Source: Megamerina dolium (taxonomy: Eukaryota; Arthropoda; Insecta; Diptera; Megamerinidae). Taken from it: 64,000 nucleotides of DNA. The position numbers and the translations under genes were made by a program. Shown in pieces: positions 1 through 9,870 of the stretch (position 1 is the first letter of the stretch; every line of letters starts with the position of its first letter). The stretch lies in assembly GCA_963854835.1 (NCBI GenBank), contig OY978526.1, positions 32,335,001 through 32,399,000 of the forward strand, given 5' to 3'. The notes beneath the pieces are model-generated. The model ran no database searches. It was not told the DNA's origin and saw only the letters and a list, made by a program, of their open reading frames with translations.

Positions 1-567
1 CTGAACATCCTGGGCCAACTCAATCAGGTGTGGATTCTATGGGTTCCGGGGCACGTAGGGATCGATGGAAATGAAATGGCAGATAAGCTTGCCAGGAAGG
101 GAGCATCAACCCCATTTGTAGGGCCTGAACCATTCTGTGGATTAGGATCGGGTAACATCTCCCGTATCATCTGGGAAGAAGAGAATAGACAAAGAAGCTT
201 ATACTGGGAAAACTTACCGGGGCTAACACACTCCAAACTAGCGCTAGGGACATACAACATGAATCGCTACGAGGAATGTATGAGTCTAACGAAGAACAAC
301 ATGCGAATCATTACGGGATTATTAACAGGGCACTGTAGGCTGCATTATCACCTAACAAAACTGGGAATTTTCTCTGATGCTCTCTGTAGGTTCTGCAGGG
401 AAGAGGACGAGACCGCACAACACGTGATAGGAACTTATCCTGCACTGACGCACAAGAGAAGGAAATACCTGGGAGATTTCATCATACCCGAGGATGAAAT
501 TAGACTCTGTGAATTGGGACTAATACTAAAATTCATCGAGGGAACTGGGCTGAGAGACACACTCTAG
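1..567 (+). mobile_element. Non-LTR retrotransposon ORF2 end: RNase H tail plus zinc knuckle (partial)
   Basis: The frame is open from base 1, so the element starts outside the window, and it ends at a TAG at 565-567. The first residues read VPGHVGIDGNEMADKLAR, the conserved C-terminal RNase H motif (His, then Gly-Asn-x-x-Ala-Asp). About 100 residues later comes CRFC...ETAQHV, a zinc-knuckle-like block seen after RNase H in I/LOA/Jockey-type LINEs, but the final Cys is replaced (GTYPAL). The tract after the stop to about 700 is probably the 3' untranslated end. No frameshift is seen within 567 bases, so the insertion is not very old. The exact clade cannot be set from this fragment. Confidence 0.75.
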
Positions 568-832
568 CTCTGCGAAGGGGGCACAATAGATCTTATAGGT
601 CGCGGTGCAACATCCCCACAACGATAATAATAATCTGGTGGGACATCTCTTCGGGAACAGCGACTGCAGCGAAGAGAAAATAAGCACATCGTTGCTATGT
701 TGTTGCAACAACAAAGTTCGGAAATTGTAGTTAATGGTAACAAAAAATCGTTGGTTTTTGTATGGAAATATTCAACTGTTTAAATTAACTTATTAAGAGA
801 TCTCGGAATAGATTGTGTTGAAGTGGGCGACA

Positions 833-1228
833 ATGTCAGCATCATTACTGCAGGAGCCAACACGGCGATCGAGGAAGATAAAGAAAATTTTTCCTTCCAC
901 TCTTCAAATGTCCTCAAACTCTCCTTTAAAAATGCATAACACTAACAACGTGTTCGAGGAAGTGAAAGAATTGCGAAAGGAAGTGTAAGTAAATCGTACA
1001 GTTGAACTAATAAATATATAAATATATATTGTATATGTTTATTACAAACGTAGCAAAGCGTTAAAGAAAGGAAATTTGCTCCTGCGCAGACTTCAGAAAA
1101 AGCATTCGGCAAAGTGTATCGCCAAAAAGCAATATTGGCATGAGAGTGATATTGCCCAATCAATCACGCTTTGTACGGCAAGTGCTAAAGCCTACAAACT
1201 ACAATTAATGGAAACGGGTTGCTCATAA
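833..1228 (+). CDS. Small two-exon ORF resembling a THAP/P-element transposase segment
   Basis: Read as exon 1 at 833-984, a 69-base intron (GTAAGT donor at 985, AAACGTAG acceptor ending 1053) and exon 2 at 1054-1228, giving 107 residues plus stop. The product is basic at the N-terminus (PTRRSRKIKKIF), then has a short coiled coil (VFEEVKELRKEVKALKK), then HESDIAQSITLCTASAKAYK. That last block resembles the helix after the coiled coil in THAP9/P-element transposases (pattern: DIA.A..L...S.KAY). No THAP zinc finger and no catalytic domain are present. A second frame is also open across exon 1, so the exact start is uncertain. AATAAA lies at 1494-1499. It could be a decayed transposon piece or a domesticated remnant. 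The intron boundaries preserve the frame, which favours a once functional transcript. Confidence 0.4.
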
Positions 1229-2437
1229 CAAATAATTTTGTACAAAAACATATTGCGCCATTTTCCAGTATTAATTACAATATTAAGGTAAAGAAATTGT
1301 TCTTCCGGGCGAGGATTTTCTTCAAGTATAGAAAACTAAACAAAGAAATAGAAGAAACCGCTCACAAGAAAAAAAGAAAAATTCACTAAAATAGTAAGTT
1401 GGTTTTTATTAATTCTTTTTTAATTATAAATTAATTCTTTTTTAAATTATTGACATTTATTTTAAATATTTATGCATGTATACATATGTGCACAATAAAA
1501 CTTGTAATGAAGACACGAAACCACTACGCTTTTATTTATATATTTTAGTCCATAGCTTTTCCGCTTAGGCAACTTCTGGTCACTTTAGGTTATATACATA
1601 TTTTCGCGGTATATTTATTTACTTGTTTCTTCTAGTATTTTCCATAATAAACGTTTATACAATTTTGTATAAACGTTCGCAGTTTTATTTACCTTTTGTA
1701 TGGGATTTTGACACTTCTTATTTGCCTACTATTGGTGCTGTTTCGTTTATGACGTTGCAGGGCGCAATCTGTATTTCTATCATTCTTGATATTTGCCTAA
1801 TATTTTAGTCTCACTTATTCTCATTCTCATTCTCAAAACATATCTAAAATATGCTTTGCAAATATTGTACATGTTTCGAGAGTAAAGAAAATCAAATACA
1901 TTCTCGCAGCTCTTTAGTGCGAATTATGAACCATAGTAGGGATGTTAACGCTTGGTTCGTACGCAAAATATATATTGTAACACAATCTTGCAGCTCAACG
2001 TAAAAAGCTGTCAATATAACATGATAAGAAACCATCCTATGGTCTACCCTATATATAGTACCTGTACACACACACATAAATACGCAGAGACCACAGAATA
2101 TTTAAAATACATTTTTTATTCAATTAGCTGCTTTTTGCATAATCTTGTGCCTCTCTTACGTACAGATTGGAAATCGATGCTTTAGAATCGTTGATTTCTT
2201 CGCTGAGAAACGTCGAAAATGTAATGTAAAGGCAATCGATTGACATTCAACCCCTGTACGTACATGAAATAGTGCATAATTTCGTGGCGACTTAAGCAAA
2301 GGAGCAAATCGCACAACTGCATACGTATCAAAATACTACCTACATATACCTTGACTTTGAGGTTATACACAATACATAGTAGATACACATAGTAAAATGA
2401 TATAAATCTGTATCTAACCTACATGTTATATATTTTT
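1229..2437. other. AT-rich intergenic stretch, no gene seen
   Basis: Contains a possible poly(A) signal at 1494-1499 for the small ORF upstream and simple AT-rich sequence. Short open frames here have no coding character that I recognise. Confidence 0.4.
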
Positions 2438-4010
2438 ATACCCTGCATAATGCAATATGCATGGTATATTCATTTCGGTCAGATGTTTGTGTCCACTTGA
2501 AGGAATCTCCGGAGATATAGACATGGATATATATTCGTGATCAGTGTCGATTAAATTTTCGATTTAACGATGTCCGTCCGTCCGTCCGTCCGTCCGTCCG
2601 TCCGTCCGTCCGTCTGTCTGTCACCTGGCTGGTTCGCACGATAACTTGAGTAAATATTGAGCTATTTCGATGAAATTTGGCATAAGTAATCTATGATCCA
2701 AGGGTACGGAGGGGATTGATATTGGGCATGATCGGTCAATAACCACGCCCACACCAAGCATTCAAAGCGACTAACCTCGAAATTTTCAAAATCTTTAACT
2801 TGCTATAACTCACATAATATACCACTTGGGACAACAATATTTTGCACATAGAGTTATATTATACTACTATATAACCTCGCCAAAAGTGGGTGAGCCACGC
2901 CTACTTTCTAGCGTAGCTCCCATACAAAGTGTCTGTACTTCTTTTAAATTGAAACTGCTGTAACTTCTACAATCTTCTGTCTAGAATAACCATAATTGAC
3001 ACTTAGATTGACACGGCAGTCAGAAATAATATGGCAGAAAATCAATGTGCCACGCCCACTCCTTTTTGGGTCTCCCATACAAAGTTGCGGAAATTAAAAA
3101 AAATGTTACCGGTTATAACTTGCAAACTATTCAGCGTAGAATAACGAGATTTAAGGTGTGGATTAGTATTGTACGAGCAACTAGGCTCACAGAAAATGGG
3201 CGCACCACGCCCAGTGTTTAACGTAGCCCCCATACAAATTTTAAATTGAAACAGCTGTAACTTCGGCAATCTTCTGTCTAGAATAACCATAATTGACACT
3301 TAAATTAATATCGTAGTCGGCAAAAATCTGGCAGAAAATCAGTGTGCCACGCCCACTCCTTCATGGGTCTCCCATACAAAGTCGAGTGAATTAAACTAAA
3401 ATTTTAAGCTCCATAGCTTACAAACCATTTAGCCTAGGACAACGAGACTTAGGGTATGGATTAGTATTGTACGAGCAACTAGGCTCACAGAAAATGGGCG
3501 CACCACGCCCAGTGTTTATTGTAGCCCCCATACAAATTTTAAATTGAAACAGCTGTAACTTAGGCAATCTTATGTCTACAATAACCATAATTGACACTTA
3601 AATTAATATCGTGGTCGGAAATAATCTGGCGAAAAATCAGCGTACCACGCCCACTTCTTATTGGGGCTCCCATACAAAGTTGAGGAAATTAAACAAAAAT
3701 GTTAACCACCATAACTTAGAAACTATTCAACGTAGGACACCAAATTTAAGGTGAGGATTAACATTGAAAAATTAATTGGATTTACTAGAAAGTGGTAAGC
3801 CACGCCCACTTTTTATATAGCTCCCATACTAAGCCTCGGAATTATCTTAAAATCCTTTTACTTCGTCAAAGTCAACCATATTTCGGCTGTAAATTAGTAG
3901 AATATGCAAAAATTGTTTCTCGAAAAGTGGAAATAAAAGAAAAGTTGGATATTCGAGTAAACTTTTTATATATAAATCTACATATGCAGGGTATAGTTTG
4001 GTCGGCCCCA
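2438..4010. repeat. Dispersed non-coding repeat with internal 297-bp tandem units
   Basis: The block opens with TTTATACCCTGCATA near 2436-2451 and closes with its inverse ATGCAGGGTATA near 3984-3995. Inside, a unit of about 297 bases recurs. The phrase GTxCCACGCCCACT is at about 3047, 3344 and 3642, and CACGCCCAGTGTTTA with CCCCCATACAAATTTTAAA at about 3208 and 3503. A partial earlier unit begins near 2880 and a diverged last one ends near 3830. No long ORF runs through it. Similar blocks with ATACCCTGCA ends and CCATACAAA motifs are common in fly genomes, but I cannot name the family. Confidence 0.7.
2573..2622. repeat. (TCCG)n microsatellite grading into (TCTG)n
   Basis: About ten perfect TCCG units followed by TCTG units, sitting inside the left part of the dispersed repeat at 2438-4010. 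Such a tract is often found at this place in related fly repeats, and its length is likely variable. Confidence 0.9.
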
Positions 4011-5220
4011 GCCGACTGTAAGGAGATTTTTATCTATGATATTGATTTTGGAAAACACTAAAGAAACCAATCTTTTATTGATTTATTAAGGCATACTTAA
4101 TAAGCACAAAATATAACTATATCATCAGAGTAAAATTTCAAAAGCAAATTTTCGCAACGTATATGCAAATGAAATTTTTATAAACTTTATAAATCATCAA
4201 ATATGAAGTCTGCTTAACTTGGTAAAACTAGCTTCCACAATAAGAGCGTTACCATTTTCGTAAACAAAATGTTACGCTCAGATTAGTTGCGTGTTTTTTC
4301 ACTAAGCTCAATATTTTTAATATAGTAAAACTATAACAATGCTTACTCTATATATAGTAATATTATACATTAGACGTGACAAAATATTATTGGATTTTCA
4401 GAAAATGATTTTTTAAGCTTACTGAATATAATAGAATTATAACAGCTTCAACATGGGGTCTTCATCTTACACAACCTCTATGGAAAGTTGTTCCAAAAAA
4501 TATTATATTTGCATCCTACTACTAGATTTTCATCCTACAATAAGCAATTTTAATGGATTTTTTTGACATTTGTTAAAAAAAACTACAAAAATTATTTATG
4601 AAAAGAAGTTACGATATGTAAAACGCGACGCGACCAATGGCCTTGATTTGCCTGCAATTTGTTTTTGTTCTATCCAAAATACAAAAACAAAATGCACACA
4701 AGAAAAAGCTGTTAGATTATTTTTCTGACTTATTTTATTGTTTCCTTGACAAAATGTATTTATGGGGGAGAATAACGACAATTCGCTGCATGAAATATTT
4801 TGTTATTGGTCCCACAAAATGTGAATATTGTAGTCTATTTGCTATAGTTCATCAAAGTTCTGTGTATAATTTCACGAAGATCGGTGAGATTGTAGACGGA
4901 AAACGCCAAATTACTAATCCAAGCTTGATCAAACATGCATACGGAAAAAAGAAGAAAACAACAAACACACACTGGGTTTGATACTATAAGGAAACAGTTT
5001 CCGACATTACAAGGCGTAACCAAGAGCAACCTTTCACAATTTCTCTACCTCTATTATTATACCATGCCATGGACTCCTACTGTCTCTGCACACGTTTGTT
5101 CATAAAGAAACTCAATTTTTTGTCAGCTGTGCAAATGTTATTCCCGTTTTCCTGTTTCCGTTTTTTTTTTTTTTGGGTCACAATTCCGTTCCGCTACGAC
5201 TATTATAATAAAATTAAAAT
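4011..5220. other. Intergenic, no gene recognised
   Basis: AT-rich. An open frame of 114 codons at 4637-4981 shows no recognisable domain and no splice or promoter context, and I did not accept it as a gene. Confidence 0.35.
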
Positions 5221-5434
5221 AAATATGTGGCACTTATAAACACCGAAGGGCTCTTTGGCCGAGCTTTTCTTCCATTACTGTTGTGTGTGTTAAAATTTGG
5301 ACAGTATTATAAAGGACCTTCTTACTTTGTCACAGAGTTCTTTTAGAAGTTTTTCCATGGCAGGTGGGTATCGTTCGAAAGAAAAATATTTTCGATATTA
5401 AATTTGTTATGCTTCAGCCGGGGATTGAGCTCAT
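5221..5434 (-). mobile_element. tRNA-derived SINE, copy 1 (5' truncated)
   Basis: Same family as the full-length copy at 27344-27712, inverted. It carries the 3' end (ATATGTGGCACTTATAA), the CTCTTTGGCCGAGC block and the start of the tRNA-like head (CAGCCGGGGATTGA), but the rest of the head is missing and part of the body is deleted. Confidence 0.75.
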
Positions 5435-5829
5435 GAAGCATAGAACGTAGAACATAAAACATAGAACGTATCTAGATGAAATTATATACTGTTATCATAA
5501 TGCTCTATGATTTTCATACCTACTGTTACTTTGAATTAAAATAATATTGTACGTTTGGCTTCATCAACAAATCCATGTTTTAACTATGGGCTTTGTGCTG
5601 TTTTTAGTTTTAAGATTCGGATTCGGATTCAGAGATGTTCAATAAAAAAGCAGTAGAATTAAAAAAATATTTTTTTTTATACTGATTTCGGCATCAACAC
5701 TTTGGGTAGTGTTATTTGTTATTAATTCTAAAATGTATATGTGCAAAATGAACCCTCACAAGGGACTATTTAAATATCTTTATTATATTACACAATGAAT
5801 ATTTTTCTGAGAAAAACGATAATTCCGCA

Positions 5830-6230
5830 GATCGCTAGAAACTTTTGACCGATCATACGCATTCACGAAGCGCCAAGATTGACCCAAGAAATTATAGCTA
5901 ACCATTTGGGTTTGAAGGTCAAGGCAGCAGCAAGAATATTAAATAATCAGCTGGAATACGTATTCTTTTGTATTTCCAACTATGTTAAAAAAATGGGCAC
6001 AACCGTCGTTGTTTTTCCGATCAATTAAATTGTTTGAGGTGATGGCCCGGAAACCACGTAGGAGCTCCTTCAATTAAAGCCCACAAACGTGATGAATAAA
6101 AGATAACTGTGTATCGCTTCTTCTTACACCATGACAATGGCAAAAAAACTTTCATTTCACATTCAGGAATTGAAAAATTCCATCTAATACCATATTCGCT
6201 AAATCTAACGCCACGTGTAACATCTACTTA
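5830..6230 (+). pseudogene. Decayed mariner transposase fragment
   Basis: The stretch RFFLHHDNGKK near 6113-6145 followed by IEKFHLIPYSLNLTP matches the mariner catalytic pattern FLHDNAPxH ... L.HPPYSPDLAP, with the catalytic Asp neighbourhood kept but Ala-Pro altered and stops around it. Upstream text at 5850-5950 is compatible with the N-terminal helix-turn-helix region. The fragment stops exactly where the Tc1-like element at 6231 begins, so the younger element may have inserted into it. No continuation is clear on the other side. Confidence 0.5.
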
Positions 6231-7881
6231 CAGTGGCTCCCAGCTTATTTCGTACAGTGACAGTTTAAAAATTGCTGCAGTCGTAATTCCTAATATAGCA
6301 AAAATTTGAACAAAATATAAATGCCATTTTAGAAAGGAAGGTTTGTTTTTTATTTTCCAAAATTTACTTTTTCAAAATTTTAGTGTTTGACACTATAAAA
6401 AAATAAAATAAGAAAAAAATAGGAAAATTCATGTCACAGCTTATTTCGTACAGTCTCTTTAAGTTCAAACTAAAAACAAAGTAAGTTGATTTTAATATTT
6501 AGTTGACATCCCTTAGCGTTAATGACAGCCTGGAGTCTATTTGGCATTGAATCCACCAATTTTTGAGTGATGTCTGGTGTGATTTTTTTCCATTCTTCCA
6601 TCAGTACCTTCTTTAGGTCTTGCTTATTAGAAATCTTGTGTGTTCTTATTTTATTGTCCAAAATAGACCAAAGATTTTCAATCACATTCATGTCAGGTGA
6701 CTGTGGTGGTGGAGACATCAAGTGTGGGCAGTTCCAAATAAGCCAAGATTGCACAATCCCAGATTTATGTTTTGGGTCATTATCTTGGTAGTACCGAAAT
6801 TCTTCCCGCAAACCCAGTTTGTCTGCACTTTGAAGTAAATTGTTTTTCAGAATCTCGAGGTACTTCATTTTGTCCATTGTTTCCTCAATAAAAACCAATT
6901 CACCTACTCCGGCTGCTGACATACAGGCCCAAACCATCACGCTACCGCCACCATGCTTCACTGTGGGCTTAAGGTTCTCCTTGTTTAGCTCGGTATTCGC
7001 TTTACACCAAACATATGACATTCCGTCCGAGCCAAAAATATTAAACTTAGACTCATCCGCGAAAATAACGGTATTCCAGAACGCAGGAGTATTAATAATA
7101 TGCTCTTTGGCGAAGTCAAGTCGGCGTTGTATATTCATTTTCGAAATGAATGGTTTCTTTCGGGCTACTCGACCGTTCAAGTCATGATTGCGCAGCACAC
7201 GTCGGACAGTTTCAGCACTGGATGATTTTCCTATTTCACGCTGAACCTCTGCAGCCAACTTCGGAGCGGATAACTTTGGATTTTTCTTAATTTTTCGTAC
7301 AATATAACGCTCGTCTGAAGCGTTGAAAATCTTATTAGGTGCTTCTCTGCCCTTGTTCTCCAACCGATTTTCGCGAACGAAGCGTTGAATGATGTATTGG
7401 ACAGTTGAGGCACTTAAATTTGTCATTTCAGCAATTTTTCGCACACTCTGACCTTTCCTAAAATGGTTAATTACCAGTTTACGCTGTTCCATCGTTGTAC
7501 GACGACCCATAACGCTAAATGTTTAATTTACAGCACTTTAACTATTTAAAATAATAATAATAAAAATTGTTATAATAGTTAAAAAGGTCCAAAAACTCAT
7601 ACAATTCAAAAAAACTTTGTAACTGCGCGGCAGAATGAAACTTACTTACATTGAAGTTTGTGTACGAAATAAGATGTGAGCTGAAAATCAGCTGATCAAT
7701 AGTTTTTCTCTCTTGCATGACAAAAAGAACAATTTTTGGGGTTCCCCGTTTTCTTATTAGGTTTACTAAACACATACATAGACATCTACATTCAAAACTT
7801 ATTGATAAGTTTTTTAGTTTCGATGTTACAGCCATGTACATAAAAATATATACACTGTACGAAATAAGCTGTGAGCCACTG
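6231..7881 (-). mobile_element. Tc1-like DNA transposon, apparently complete, with nested terminal repeats
   Basis: Flanked by TA at 6229-6230 and 7882-7883, the expected target duplication. The outer ends CAGTGGCTCCCAGCTTATTT (6231 on) and the inverse of CTGTGAGCCACTG (to 7881) match over about 27 bases with one mismatch. A second copy of the core, TCACAGCTTATTTCGTACAG, lies inside at about 6434-6453, and its inverse counterpart TGTACGAAATAAGATGTGAG at about 7661-7680. This is the IR/DR layout known from Sleeping Beauty and Minos-like Tc1 elements, where inner and outer repeats both bind transposase. The 1651-base length and single ORF fit the family. Confidence 0.9.
6470..7510 (-). CDS. Tc1-like transposase, DD34E, intact 346-residue ORF
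   Basis: Cuts and pastes the host element by recognising its terminal repeats. The N-terminus has two helix-turn-helix segments (residues about 1-60 with GQSVRKIAEMTNLSASTVQ, and about 65-125). The catalytic triad is visible: Asp in VIFADESKFN (about residue 150), Asp in YYQDNDPKHKS (about 240), and Glu in NVIENLW (about 275). There are 34 residues between the last two, which defines DD34E. The glycine-rich HGGGSVMVWAC box is present. No stop or frameshift occurs in 346 codons, the usual length for Tc1 proteins, so this copy may be recent or able to act. It starts at the ATG at 7510, just inside the inner right repeat. Confidence 0.93.
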   Translation of the reverse strand: MGRRTTMEQRKLVINHFRKGQSVRKIAEMTNLSASTVQYIIQRFVRENRLENKGREAPNKIFNASDERYIVRKIKKNPKLSAPKLAAEVQREIGKSSSAETVRRVLRNHDLNGRVARKKPFISKMNIQRRLDFAKEHIINTPAFWNTVIFADESKFNIFGSDGMSYVWCKANTELNKENLKPTVKHGGGSVMVWACMSAAGVGELVFIEETMDKMKYLEILKNNLLQSADKLGLREEFRYYQDNDPKHKSGIVQSWLIWNCPHLMSPPPQSPDMNVIENLWSILDNKIRTHKISNKQDLKKVLMEEWKKITPDITQKLVDSMPNRLQAVINAKGCQLNIKINLLCF

Positions 7882-7883
7882 TA

Positions 7884-8285
7884 TATGTAGAAATAAAAAA
7901 TATTTGACAGTAGTAGTCTTTATTACTAACGCGGAGATTGCAAAAACGGTAAATATTGAAATTGAGAAAATACAAAATGGAAATTAAGGATAAAAAATTT
8001 TAATTATGAGGATTATATGATATTGGACAAGATGTCTCATAATACAAAAATGCTATAATTTTTGTTGGTTAAATCTCACGTACGATTTTAGAATTAAACT
8101 ATTTTGAATTGTGTATTAAAAAAAAATGTTTTTAATTTTTTCCAGCAACAAACTACAAAAACACAAAATACAGAAAAATGTTTGCACACAAATGTGTTGT
8201 ATCACGTGTAAACAGTCAATTGACATTTGATATTTGTATTTTGTAATTTCAACATTGTATCGTTTACATCTGAAACAGAAAAAAA
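7884..8285. other. AT-rich intergenic stretch
   Basis: No ORF, repeat copy or RNA gene recognised. Confidence 0.35.
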
Positions 8286-8339
8286 AGTAGGGGAAGGATG
8301 GGTGTTCTTGGACACACTTTTGCCAAAAACTCGCAAAAA

Positions 8340-8760
8340 ATTACTTTTTTTTTTTAAATTTTAAAACTTGTTTTTGTAGCACAAGAAATAACCTTCCTTC
8401 TGGTGTCAAAAATTTGATCAAACGGTTCCAAATTGTACACTTTATAATTAATTGGCGCATACTTGAAAGTTTTGCTCCGGCACAATTCAAGTGAACATCT
8501 TGATCAAAAACGATGCAATGGACTGTATTTTTGTGATTCTCCTTCTTCAGCATATTTTTCTTGCAAATTATGCAGAAATCAATGTTAGTTTCGGATGGAG
8601 ACGGTTTTTTTTTCGCTAGTCTTCGATTCGTCTAATGGCGTTTTCTTTTCTCGAAAAAATGCAACATTTATTCTGCCCTGTCGAATATAAATTTACCTGT
8701 TTGTATTTATATTTCATAAGTTGAAAGGCCGCATCCTTGCTCCTTTATTAAGTAAGTTGA
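8340..8760 (-). pseudogene. Transposon-protein C-terminal fragment with zinc-binding cluster
   Basis: Read on the minus strand, the text gives FFREKKTPLDESKTSEKKTV, then SETNIDFCIICKK, then HKNTVHC and DQDVHLNCAG. The Cys-x2-Cys ... Cys ... His-x2-Cys spacing looks like the PHD/zinc-ribbon tail found at the end of some DDE transposases and retroelement proteins. The frame runs to a lysine-rich end without further domain, and upstream text is broken by stops. I cannot name the family. A host zinc-finger pseudogene is an alternative. Confidence 0.35.
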
Positions 8761-8876
8761 ATTATTTGAGGGCAACATTTTTTTTTTTAAGAAAGGAAAA
8801 CGCCATAAGTGTCCAATACAATCCCGAGCGCACATTTACACAAAATAGCGGCATATAAGCAACATAATGCAAGTTT

Positions 8877-9260
8877 AGGTTAGGTTATATGGCTGTCCTC
8901 TCGCTCAGCGGACACACTTAGGCCAGAAAGGCCCATTGCGATACCACCGAGCATCTCTTTTAATACTGTTGTGCGTGTTAAATTTGGACAGCATTAGAAA
9001 GAACCTACTTATATTAGCCGGTTCCGAACGGCAGAACCCTTGTGACATCACTTTAACTTAGTTTTGTCACTCAACTCTTTTAAGAAGCACTTATGGATTT
9101 GTACTGCCGGAAATATTGCCAATTCTTGTCGGCAGATGGGTACCGTTCGAGAGAAAAATCTTTTTCGATATTAAATTTTATTATGCTTCAGCCGGGGATT
9201 GAACGCACGACCTACAGATCAGAAGGCCAACGCACTAACCACTGAGCTACTGCACCCACA
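8877..9260 (-). mobile_element. tRNA-derived SINE, copy 2, subfamily with (CCTAA)n tail
   Basis: Full tRNA-like head (inverse of CTAACCACTGAGCTACTGCA at 9235-9254) and body, but the 3' end differs from the common form: instead of GTGCCACATA it has a block of about 90 bases ending in CCTAACCTAA on its own strand. Flanked by imperfect 15-base target duplications, ACATAATGCAAGTTT at 8862-8876 and ACACAATGCAAATTT at 9261-9275. The two mismatches suggest an older insertion. Confidence 0.85.
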
Positions 9261-9275
9261 ACACAATGCAAATTT

Positions 9276-9770
9276 CATACAAAATTCTTTTGTGTGTCGG
9301 AGGCATAAGGTTCTACGACAATACATCCTTGATACTTTTAGTGCTAGGTATAATAGTAAAGAGTTCTATAGCTACCACGCTATAATAGATCAGCCTTGAT
9401 TTTCCTTATATGTATATTTTAAATGCAACAACAAAGTGTGAAAAAATTTCAATTTACCGTTTTGTAGGTATGTGAAACAATTTCTTACTTTTCGTTTTCA
9501 GTCATTCATAAGTTAGAATATCACTGAATAGAAAAACTAAACACTAACAGAGCACTTGTTATTCACTTAATCGAATATTGGTTAATCGTTGGTATTCTGT
9601 GAATCGAATATTACGAACGTAGACCCGAAGCTCTCAATTAAAAATGAGAGAATTACACAAGTTATTATTCCCTTAATGGAATTGTTGCATGATATATACG
9701 CAATTGTTGTCAATAAGTTCAAAAATTGCAATATTTACAAAAAAAAGTTAATCTAATTTTTGAATTACTC
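9276..9770. other. Intergenic or intronic, no feature recognised
   Basis: AT-rich. It would be intron if the minus-strand exon at 9773-9854 belongs to a longer gene running leftwards, but no following exon could be identified. Confidence 0.3.
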
Positions 9771-9772
9771 AC

Positions 9773-9854
9773 CTGGTAATTTTAGTGGTGTTGGACTTGC
9801 CATATATTCCTTGTGGGCCATCAACAGAACGGTTGCTACCATTATCCAATGCAT
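9773..9854 (-). CDS. Candidate first coding exon encoding a signal peptide
   Basis: The ATG at 9854 opens 27 codons, starting MHWIMVATVLLMAHK and ending SPTPLKLP, and the exon ends at a consensus donor (CCAG then GTGAGT at 9772-9767), phase 1. A possible acceptor (TTTGCGCAG) ends at 9870, which would add a 15-base 5' UTR. The hydrophobic stretch of about 12 residues after the start, then small residues (YMASP), is typical of a cleaved secretion signal or the N-terminus of a receptor. I could not find the next exon to the left and do not recognise the protein. It is too short for statistical support, so chance cannot be ruled out. Confidence 0.35.
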
Positions 9855-9870
9855 GTTCTTAATTTAGTGC

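Noticed and set aside
4637..4981. 114-codon ORF
   Set aside because: No domain, no splice or promoter signals, lysine-rich AT-biased composition; likely chance.
6567..7187. Plus-strand ORFs within the Tc1 element
   Set aside because: Antisense shadows of the intact transposase.
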